From positions 1 to 20,765 of IMG/VR virus record IMGVR_UViG_3300007734_000449: a stretch of 20,765 bases of DNA, one strand, 5' to 3'. A model generated the notes under the pieces. That model was not told the DNA's origin and searched no databases. It saw only the letters and a list, made by a program, of their open reading frames with translations. A program made the position numbers and the translations under genes. Positions 15,979-20,765 of this stretch are shown here, one piece after another; position 1 is the stretch's first letter; every line of letters begins with the position of its first letter. The DNA comes from a virus.

Positions 15979-16001
15979 TATCTAACACTACTTAAATTAT
16001 T
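15979..16001 (-). promoter_or_regulatory. Putative phage late promoter, copy E (weaker)
   Basis: TGTTAGATA on the minus strand, ending 25 nt before the small-terminase ATG. The upstream box is AATAA instead of TTTAG/TTTGA, so only the 9-mer is conserved. It overlaps the end of a tiny membrane-peptide ORF. Confidence 0.45.
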
Positions 16002-16101
16002 TTGTATTGAGTATCTCACATGCAATAGATAGTGTCAGGATTGTCAGGTATGCAATCAGGAGAGTTATTATATCTTTGTTATTATTATACCAATCTTTCA
16101 T
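15997..16101 (-). CDS. 34-aa hydrophobic peptide, possible membrane or lipopeptide
   Basis: A short frame, MKDWYNNNKDIITLLIAYL onward, 34 residues, with a hydrophobic stretch IITLLIAYLTILTLSIA (about 11-27) followed directly by Cys28 and a short polar tail. The helix with a Cys at its end resembles a lipoprotein signal (SIAC, an imperfect lipobox) or a single-pass membrane peptide such as a small holin or spanin piece. It overlaps the preceding 56-aa frame by 17 nt and ends inside the motif before small terminase. It is short, so it may be chance; the hydrophobic run and tight overlaps argue for a gene. Confidence 0.4.
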   Translation of the reverse strand: MKDWYNNNKDIITLLIAYLTILTLSIACEILNTK

Positions 16102-16255
16102 ACCCATACATTTTAACCATATTGCCTTCTAAGTCTGCTATTATCAAAGCACCTCTCATATTATTTCCTTTAAGTATAATTTGTTTATCACGTATCCATG
16201 TCCAATTAAAGTTGAAATATGCATAGTTGTAATCTATTTGGTGATAGTTAGTCAT
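16085..16255 (-). CDS. 56-aa hypothetical protein overlapping the sigma-like gene
   Basis: A 56-residue frame, MTNYHQIDYNYAYFNFNWTW onward, aromatic-rich and with a mixed strand pattern (GALIIADLEGNMVKMYGYE). The ATG overlaps the sigma stop codon in ATGACTAA, the same 8-nt overlap style seen at the sigma start (ATGCATAA), which suggests translational coupling. No family recognised. It fills the otherwise unexplained region between sigma and terminase genes. Confidence 0.5.
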   Translation of the reverse strand: MTNYHQIDYNYAYFNFNWTWIRDKQIILKGNNMRGALIIADLEGNMVKMYGYERLV

Positions 16256-16802
16256 GGAATGGGTTGTCTAATAAATCTCTCATATGTGACCTCATTTTTC
16301 GGATATGTATAAAGGTAGTTGATTTACTAATTCCAATACTATCTGCTACTTCATTAAGCGTTTTGTCCGAATACCAATAGTCCTCATATATCATAGCAGA
16401 AGCAAAATGCTTAGTCTTTTTTATATTTTGTAATTCATTTCTAACATCATCATATGCTTTCATTACATCTAAGTCCTTCTGCGTATCGTATTCTTGCATA
16501 GGTTCATCGTTCTCTATAAACCCTATATACTTAGTCCTATTTAATTTGGTGGTCTTATTTAACCATCTATGCTTCAGGAATGCCATTGCATACATTTTGT
16601 TATAACTGTCACCAAAGAATATCTTAGGGTTGCACTTCTCGTGCAAATAAATCATTAACTCTTGCACCAAATCCTCGCTTTCCTCTTTTGATTTAGTTAT
16701 GTTATATGCTACTTGCAGACACCATGTATTGCATGTTCTAAAGAATGTATCTAATCTCTTATCACATTCTATTCTCATACTACCGGTGACTTCGTTATGC
16801 AT
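16248..16802 (-). CDS. Sigma-70-like (ECF-type) transcription factor
   Basis: A 184-residue protein resembling sigma factors with regions 2 and 4. Region 2 is around CLQVAYNITKSKEESEDLVQ, with DLVQEL, a typical core-binding motif. Region 4 is a helix-turn-helix, TLNEVADSIGISKSTTFIHI, near the C-terminus, followed by basic residues that would contact a -35 box. Such proteins redirect host RNA polymerase. I chose the ATG at 16802, whose ATGCATAA overlaps the upstream stop codon; a TTG at 16811 in the same frame is possible. It lies upstream of the packaging, tail, fibre and head genes and next to the first TGTTAGATA copy, so it is a good candidate for the late-gene activator. That link is inferred. 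Confidence 0.75.
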   Translation of the reverse strand: MHNEVTGSMRIECDKRLDTFFRTCNTWCLQVAYNITKSKEESEDLVQELMIYLHEKCNPKIFFGDSYNKMYAMAFLKHRWLNKTTKLNRTKYIGFIENDEPMQEYDTQKDLDVMKAYDDVRNELQNIKKTKHFASAMIYEDYWYSDKTLNEVADSIGISKSTTFIHIRKMRSHMRDLLDNPFHD

Positions 16803-17031
16803 TCGTTTCAACTTTTGTTATAAAGTCTCTTATCGTATTCATTGCACCTCCCCAATACTTTGCAGCACTACCACACATGCAAGGTTGGTTTGATTTGTCA
16901 CCTGATAACAACTTAAAGTTATTCCAAACATAAGATGCTTTATCCTCTGGTATGTAATCTTTAATTGTTGATGCTATTTGTTTTAGCTCTATGTATGCTT
17001 CCTCTGTATATGGGTGATATTTATTCTCCAT
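16795..17031 (-). CDS. Small conserved-looking protein with C-x-C motif, unknown
   Basis: A 78-residue protein, mostly helical, with a distinctive centre, QPCMCGSAAKYWGGAMNTIR (about 49-68). The C-x-C-G-S motif followed by an amphipathic helix recurs, to my memory, in small proteins of Bacteroidota phages without known function. Its start overlaps the previous stop by one nucleotide (TAATG) and its end overlaps the sigma start, so all three genes are likely translated together. It could be a cofactor or regulator of the sigma-like protein, but this is inferred only from position. Confidence 0.6.
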   Translation of the reverse strand: MENKYHPYTEEAYIELKQIASTIKDYIPEDKASYVWNNFKLLSGDKSNQPCMCGSAAKYWGGAMNTIRDFITKVETNA

Positions 17032-17294
17032 TACTTTAAGGTTTTCAATTTTGGTAATTTAAGGTCTTGCTTTTCAGGAGCTTGATTTGGATAGATTGGA
17101 TTGTTTACATCTACAAATCTTTCCAATAAATTAAAGTGTGGGTGTGTTGGTGAAAAACTAAATCCTATACAAGCTAAAATTGTAATCAAGTCCTCTACCT
17201 TTTCTAATTTAGACCAGTCAATGTAATACAATGCCTTTTGGTCAATGTCGTTCTTTTGTAATGTAATGTTTGTTTGTGGGTTGTTTTGTTCCAT
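17031..17294 (-). CDS. Hypothetical protein, 87 aa
   Basis: An 87-residue protein. The first 20 residues are Gln/Asn-rich and probably disordered. The middle (YYIDWSKLEKVEDLITILAC) is helical, and the C-terminus is Pro/Lys-rich (QDLKLPKLKTLK). No domain recognised. It starts 20 nt after the DruA-like gene and joins the next gene through TAATG. Confidence 0.55.
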   Translation of the reverse strand: MEQNNPQTNITLQKNDIDQKALYYIDWSKLEKVEDLITILACIGFSFSPTHPHFNLLERFVDVNNPIYPNQAPEKQDLKLPKLKTLK

Positions 17295-17314
17295 GTTTAT
17301 TTTGTTTTTATAAT

Positions 17315-18571
17315 TTATCTACCTACTTCATTTAGATATTTTGATTTGCATTGTTCCCAAGTCATACCAATAACATCTATATAATAAAGTGTTTCGTTTT
17401 TTAATCTACCTTCTGTGTGTAGTGTTGTATATCTTTTAATTGCTTTATCTTTCCACCACTTAATCGTATAATCATCACCTTGTTCAAAAATGGGATTTAA
17501 CTTTAATTCCTCTGCGGAAATCTTACTTTGTAAATACTCTTTACCATTCTCGTGAAAGATTGAAAAGTATACACCTCTCTTAAATCCATGGTTATATGTG
17601 CCTGCTTTTATTCCAATCTCTTTTAAGATACGATTTAACATTACCTGTTTAGGGCCTGTTGCGTCTATTGAGTATGCGTAAAAGTCTGGATAAGTTTCTC
17701 TAATCCAATTCATCCAGGGTTTATAAACATTATCATCAGGTTTAATTCCTACTTTACCTGCACTTTCTCCTAATGTCTTAAAGTGTTTTATACCATTATA
17801 CATACTACTTGCACCATATAAAGCAGTTGTGTGTATTGCACATAAGACATCGTTGTATTTTCTATACCATTCATTACGAAAAGTTGGTGAGGTTGTTAAG
17901 GCTGCCATTAACTTACCACCTAAGAAATTGTATCCAAATGGTTGAGTTGCAACTATGGTTGTTCCCATTGCAATGTTATTTAATTTGCCTTCCTTAAACT
18001 TATTATCTTTATTCCATCCTATAAATTGGTCTCTTACCTTTACACTCACTACATCACTACCTAAACTTACAACACCTAATAGTTTGCCTGTTATTCTATC
18101 TTTAACATATGCCTTTACATTCCTGCCTGGGTTTGCTGTAAACTCCATAGTAGATATTAACCTTCTTATGTTAGTCCACTTTGTCATATCCTCTACAATC
18201 TCAACATAAGGTTCTAATGCATTTATTTCTGCAATAGTCAAATCTTTATTGAATATGTCTTTAGGTCTCCATATGTTATCGTAGTATGATTGTAATGCAG
18301 GTAATTTTTCCATAGACGAATGTAAGTCTTTATTCCACTCCTGCCATTTTTTATAGAGTGTGCTTTCCTCAACTGACATATTTGATAACATAGTAAAGTT
18401 ATCTAGCAAAACTTGTTTGTTTCTCTCAAAGTTAAACTCAGTTTCTACCTCAGGTCTATCCCAAAACTTTATACTGGTTTTTTCTTTTTTAACAAATACT
18501 TCATCTGCCACCCAATCAAAGTTATCACAAAAGTTTTCACCTGGTTCCAAACTATAATCTAATTCCACCAT
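17315..18571 (-). CDS. DruA/DUF4338-like protein
   Basis: A 418-residue protein. The central part (about 150-285) matches, by eye, the DUF4338 or DruA layout: GKLLGVVSLGSDVVSVKVRD at 162-181, IGWN, then NNIAMGTTIVATQPFGYNFL, then GGKLMAAL, W-x-x-K-Y-x-D, and LYGASSMYNGIKHFKTLGES. In DruA the counterparts are an 'R-D-x-x-I-G-W' strand, a short 'N-L-A-S-x-x-L' helix and a 'G-T-x-Y-x-A-x-N-W-x-x-x-G' stretch. N- and C-terminal regions look phage-specific. DruA is a Druantia defence component whose biochemistry is not settled. No helicase (DruE) or other Druantia gene is nearby, so this is not a defence system as it stands. It may be a phage DNA-modifying or DNA-binding protein. A Mom-like acyltransferase is a weaker alternative. 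Confidence 0.55.
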   Translation of the reverse strand: MVELDYSLEPGENFCDNFDWVADEVFVKKEKTSIKFWDRPEVETEFNFERNKQVLLDNFTMLSNMSVEESTLYKKWQEWNKDLHSSMEKLPALQSYYDNIWRPKDIFNKDLTIAEINALEPYVEIVEDMTKWTNIRRLISTMEFTANPGRNVKAYVKDRITGKLLGVVSLGSDVVSVKVRDQFIGWNKDNKFKEGKLNNIAMGTTIVATQPFGYNFLGGKLMAALTTSPTFRNEWYRKYNDVLCAIHTTALYGASSMYNGIKHFKTLGESAGKVGIKPDDNVYKPWMNWIRETYPDFYAYSIDATGPKQVMLNRILKEIGIKAGTYNHGFKRGVYFSIFHENGKEYLQSKISAEELKLNPIFEQGDDYTIKWWKDKAIKRYTTLHTEGRLKNETLYYIDVIGMTWEQCKSKYLNEVGR

Positions 18572-18758
18572 GCTGATTACAATTAAATAAGTTATCTAAA
18601 TATTGTTTCCTACTCTCACATCCACAATCTGGGTTCTTAAAGAAAGTCCATGCAACCCATCCGGCTAGGGATTTACCCCAACCGAATGATATTACATTTA
18701 TTAAACTTTCCAACCAGCTTCCTAGTGGAAAAACACAGAGTTTATTATTTTTTAACAT
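18552..18758 (-). CDS. Small membrane peptide with Cys motif
   Basis: A 68-residue protein with a hydrophobic region (about 12-40, including SLINVISFGWGKSLAGWVAW), then DCGCESRKQYLDNLFNC. The C-G-C-x-x-R-K-x-x-L-x-x-L-F pattern occurs, as I recall, in many small proteins of Bacteroidota phages, often near lysis or tail genes. It could be a holin-like peptide or a metal-binding tail. It overlaps both neighbours (14 and 20 nt). Confidence 0.55.
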   Translation of the reverse strand: MLKNNKLCVFPLGSWLESLINVISFGWGKSLAGWVAWTFFKNPDCGCESRKQYLDNLFNCNQHGGIRL

Positions 18759-19113
18759 TCTTTCTTTTAATTTGTATTCCTACTTCTTTCCATCTCGCTT
18801 CTACTCCCATTGCAGTTCTACCTAACTCATGTATCTGTCCTGATTGTGTATTGACAATTGCTGCAGCATCACCACCTGCTTTTGCTTTGGTAATGACAAC
18901 TCTATAATCTCTACTTTTGTTCCAACCATAACCATACTTGATATTCAAATCTCTTTCAGCGTCAGCTGCTTCGTCTATATCTGTGTAGGTAATAACTTGT
19001 TCTACATCGTTGATTGTATAACCTTTCCTGTAATGTAGTCTCTTAATTCTTTTGTGTAAGTTCTGTGTGCATCCCCATTGTTTTCTTTTAGGGATATGAT
19101 AAACATAATACAT
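18745..19113 (-). CDS. GIY-YIG family nuclease
   Basis: A 122-residue protein with the GIY-YIG core in the N-terminal half: YVYHI at 3-7 in place of GIY, QWGCT at 12-16 in place of YIG, then the pattern N-L-x-K-R-I (Arg22) and a Glu in DAERDLNIKYGY (Glu53). These are the expected Tyr, Arg and Glu positions. The C-terminal part, GGDAAAIVNTQSGQIHELGR, may be a small DNA-binding tail of the kind that follows homing GIY-YIG domains. It could be a homing nuclease or a host-DNA-degrading enzyme. It lies between the RHH-like gene and the small membrane peptide, with about 59 nt of A/T-rich DNA upstream. Confidence 0.7.
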   Translation of the reverse strand: MYYVYHIPKRKQWGCTQNLHKRIKRLHYRKGYTINDVEQVITYTDIDEAADAERDLNIKYGYGWNKSRDYRVVITKAKAGGDAAAIVNTQSGQIHELGRTAMGVEARWKEVGIQIKRKNVKK

Positions 19114-19172
19114 AGTGCCTTTGTTTTAGTTTGTATTTATAAATATAAGTAATTTTTTTTTAATTACCAAAA

Positions 19173-19331
19173 TTATTTTTTAATATATTGTTTGATAATG
19201 TTAGATGCCAATGCTGAAATCTTAAATCCATGGTGGTCACAATATGCTTTTAGCATTTCATGTGTCTCTTTGGTTACTTGAATTAGTGCCCAATTTCTGT
19301 CTTGTTTTGTTGTTGTTTTTTTGTCTGTCAT
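19173..19331 (-). CDS. 52-aa ribbon-helix-helix-like DNA-binding peptide
   Basis: A 52-residue gene with ATG at 19331. The sequence WALIQVTKETHEMLKAYCDH then ALASNIIKQYIKK reads as a beta-strand (W-A-L-I-Q-V) followed by two helices, the arrangement of ribbon-helix-helix (Arc/MetJ-type) repressors. RHH proteins bind operators as dimers. It follows the coiled-coil gene by 11 nt. Its target cannot be told; the A/T-rich gap at 19114-19172, just downstream, is a candidate. Confidence 0.6.
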   Translation of the reverse strand: MTDKKTTTKQDRNWALIQVTKETHEMLKAYCDHHGFKISALASNIIKQYIKK

Positions 19332-19342
19332 TTTGTTTGTTG

Positions 19343-19561
19343 TTAATTATTAAAATATTTGTTCCATCCTGTTTCATCTTGTGCAAGTTTATTTCCAAAC
19401 TTTGCGTCTGCGGATAATTCATCCTGTGTTTTTACTATGTCTCTTAATCTTTGGTTTTCTAATTCCAACTCTTTCATTTTAGCAGAAACATCTGTGACTT
19501 CTCCTGTTTCAACATTTACAAGTTTATTGTAAAGTTTTGTTTTGTTAAGCATATATTCCAT
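19343..19561 (-). CDS. Small coiled-coil protein
   Basis: A 72-residue protein with a short N-terminal part and a coiled coil (AKMKELELENQRLRDIVKTQ), then GNKLAQDETGWNKYFNN. The start at 19561 overlaps the upstream gene by 17 nt; Met4 at 19552 would give an 8-nt ATGCTTAA overlap, like other junctions in this window. No family recognised. Confidence 0.55.
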   Translation of the reverse strand: MEYMLNKTKLYNKLVNVETGEVTDVSAKMKELELENQRLRDIVKTQDELSADAKFGNKLAQDETGWNKYFNN

Positions 19562-20207
19562 TTTGATATTGTTGTTTTTTGTTTTTGTAATTTTGTTGTG
19601 CGGTAGTATCGTTAGGTAAATAAAGTTCTATTAAGTTATCAAAACCACCATAGTCCTCATTTATTTCTGACATTACTGATTGAAACTTAAATCTACTGTC
19701 TACTGAAATAAACTTATCTATAATTCTTTCTAACATAGGTCTTGTTAATTCTATATCAGTTTCATCTATCATATAATCTACTTCTGTATTTTCAATTTCA
19801 GGAATAAAAGGTGCAGTATAAACTGCAAGCATTTTCTCTTTCTCTTTATCTCTCTCTATATCTTTCTCTTTATCTTTCTCTTTATCTTTATCTTTAAGGT
19901 TTTGTGGGTTATTGTGGGTTTCCAAATAACCAGTTGGGTTTTGTGGGTTATGTTCGGTTTGTTTTGGTCTACCACCTAACTTACCATTTTTTCTATTTGC
20001 ATCCTTTTTCTTTTCATAGTTTTCAGCTTGCAACACAAAATCTCTTTTCATTACCATCCATATACCAATTAGTAATGGGTCATCAAATATTACTTGTTCA
20101 GCATTACAAAACTTTCCAATTCCTTTCATAAGTTTTCCAACCTGCTCAATTGATAATTGTTCTATAAGCTCCCAATGTGATTTGTAAATTATTAAGTTTT
20201 TTGACAT
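19545..20207 (-). CDS. DUF6291-like protein with charged repetitive linker
   Basis: A 220-residue protein. The first 75 residues look like DUF6291: IYKSHWELIEQLSIEQVGKL, then AENYEKKKDANRKNGKLGGR. This domain occurs in phage replication-module proteins, often DnaD-like. A highly charged tract, KDKEKDKEKDIERDKEKEK (residues about 107-126), encoded by short DNA repeats, links it to a C-terminal acidic and helical part. A replication or recombination accessory role is inferred from the family; no helicase or primase motif is seen. The NPQNP tract coincides with repeats that may be functional DNA (see 19898-19951). It starts 30 nt after a hairpin. Confidence 0.6.
   Translation of the reverse strand: MSKNLIIYKSHWELIEQLSIEQVGKLMKGIGKFCNAEQVIFDDPLLIGIWMVMKRDFVLQAENYEKKKDANRKNGKLGGRPKQTEHNPQNPTGYLETHNNPQNLKDKDKEKDKEKDIERDKEKEKMLAVYTAPFIPEIENTEVDYMIDETDIELTRPMLERIIDKFISVDSRFKFQSVMSEINEDYGGFDNLIELYLPNDTTAQQNYKNKKQQYQNGIYA
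19832..19896 (-). repeat. Short-unit repeat encoding the charged linker
   Basis: Alternating TTTCTC/TTTATC hexamers on the plus strand encode the Lys-Asp-Lys-Glu linker. The repeat has the look of a length-variable tract that keeps the frame. Confidence 0.7.
19898..19951. repeat. 15-bp direct repeat with GTGGGTT iteration
   Basis: GGTTTTGTGGGTTAT occurs at 19898-19912 and 19937-19951. GTGGGTT appears three times (19904, 19914 and 19943). It lies inside the DUF6291-like gene and also encodes NPQN twice. It could be coding repeat or an iteron-like site. Confidence 0.6.
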
Positions 20208-20237
20208 ATATTTTCACTTTAATTTTTGTTTAATAAT

Positions 20238-20259
20238 GGGGAGTATATTTCAACTCCCC
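20238..20259 (-). terminator. Hairpin, possible terminator or attenuator
   Basis: A perfect 7-bp stem, GGGGAGT with ACTCCCC, with an 8-nt loop, in the 59-nt gap between the 153-aa gene and the DUF6291-like gene. On the minus strand ATTATTAAAC follows, a weak T-tract, so termination may be partial. Confidence 0.5.
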
Positions 20260-20266
20260 GTTTTGT

Positions 20267-20728
20267 TTATTTAATGTAGATTGGATTACCCATATATTCC
20301 GTCACATATTTTAAGTTTGATTTGATTAAATCAATCAATCTAGATTTACTATCTTTTAGTTCTTTACCATCTTTACCTGGATAATTAGAATAATTACATT
20401 TAGTAATTAGTAAATCACCAAGACCCGCGATACCTACTGAAATTTCTATTTCATCAATATAACCTTCCGTATCTTTAATTGGTTTTAACATTATACAAAC
20501 ATCCTCACAACCTGTGGTAGTTTGATAAAGTTCTAAACCCATTTTTCTACCGGCAGAATTGAGTAATCTTGAAATGTAAATACCTTTCTTTGGATTTTCT
20601 TTCAAGTCATTTGTAAAAACTAAATAAGTTGGCGTATCTTTTCCATCATTACTTACAAGTTTAATTTGTTTCAAATCTGTTTCAGTTAAAATACTTTTAC
20701 TGATTTCTTTTTGTGTCTTTTTTGACAT
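20267..20728 (-). CDS. Hypothetical protein, 153 aa
   Basis: A 153-residue protein. The N-terminus is Lys-rich (SKKTQKEISKSILTETDLKQ), followed by an alpha/beta body (TPTYLVFTNDLKENPKK, GIYISRLLNSAGRKMGLELY) with two Cys near the middle (GCEDVCIM) and a C-terminus ending NLKYVTEYMGNPIYIK. No membrane segment, no metal-binding set. I do not recognise it. It is the first gene in the direction of transcription inside the window; its leader (20729-20765) is only partly present. It ends just before the hairpin at 20238-20259. Confidence 0.6.
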   Translation of the reverse strand: MSKKTQKEISKSILTETDLKQIKLVSNDGKDTPTYLVFTNDLKENPKKGIYISRLLNSAGRKMGLELYQTTTGCEDVCIMLKPIKDTEGYIDEIEISVGIAGLGDLLITKCNYSNYPGKDGKELKDSKSRLIDLIKSNLKYVTEYMGNPIYIK

Positions 20729-20765
20729 GTTGTTTTTGTTCCGTTTTTTTACCTACGGGACTATC

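Noticed and set aside
17315-18571. A Druantia defence system
   Set aside because: Only a DruA-like protein is present. No DruE-type helicase or other partner is in the window.
19149-19167. GTAATT/AATTAC inverted repeat before the GIY-YIG gene side of the gap
   Set aside because: Six A/T-rich pairs with an all-A loop on the minus strand, and no proper T-tract; too weak to call a terminator.
1-20765. tRNA, integrase, tape-measure and lysis genes
   Set aside because: I looked for cloverleaf sequences, tyrosine or serine recombinase motifs, a very long helical protein and endolysin motifs; none could be supported in this window.

Overview
The window is one continuous stretch of a tailed double-stranded DNA bacteriophage genome (or a prophage or metagenomic phage contig). 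Every gene I can support lies on the minus strand, so transcription runs from high to low coordinates. The host is most likely a member of the Bacteroidota, perhaps Flavobacterium-like. The DNA is clearly AT-rich, start codons follow A/T-rich tracts and mostly lack Shine-Dalgarno sequences, and the capsid, scaffold, small terminase and portal proteins resemble families I know from Bacteroidota phages. These are recognitions from memory, not database searches.

Layout in transcription order. (1) 20.7-16.1 kb, accessory or early-to-middle genes: an unrecognised 153-aa protein, a DUF6291-like protein with a charged linker, a coiled-coil peptide, a 52-aa ribbon-helix-helix-like peptide, a GIY-YIG nuclease, a small Cys-containing membrane peptide, a 418-aa DruA/DUF4338-like protein, two small unknowns and a sigma-70-like factor followed by two tiny overlapping ORFs. 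(2) 15.95-13.07 kb, packaging and tail assembly: small and large terminase, a zinc-ribbon protein, a coiled-coil peptide, and a tail-assembly-chaperone-like gene with a T9 run that looks like a programmed -1 frameshift site. (3) 13.0-6.3 kb, adhesion: a small Cys-rich protein, a 1296-aa and a 569-aa collagen-like fibre protein (the second ending in an S74 intramolecular chaperone), a Cys-rich tail protein and a 61-aa peptide. (4) 6.27-4.09 kb, a two-gene carbohydrate cassette: a GH130-like beta-propeller and a TPR-FkbM methyltransferase. (5) 4.06-0 kb, head: scaffold, major capsid protein, a tail-tube-like structural protein, a small unknown, an HNH nuclease and the portal, which is cut by the window edge.

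The most interesting system-level signal is a repeated regulatory motif. The 9-mer TGTTAGATA (minus strand) occurs in the gaps before five genes: small terminase, the 79-aa gene ahead of the fibres, the GH130-like gene, the scaffold and the 120-aa gene ahead of HNH-portal. Four of the five also have a TTTAG/TTTGA/TTTGT box exactly 9 nt upstream. It is absent from the accessory half, and the phage's own sigma-like gene sits just upstream of the first copy. I infer a phage-specific late promoter family, possibly read by that sigma factor. A rho-independent terminator just before one copy supports the reading.

The second signal is the overlapping -1 frame pair at 13.07-13.84 kb, analogous to lambda G/GT. 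The third is a phage-borne DruA-like protein without any other Druantia gene. No tRNA, CRISPR array, integrase, lysis gene or tape-measure gene is visible. No gap between genes exceeds 300 bp; the longest is about 130 bp, at 1641-1768.
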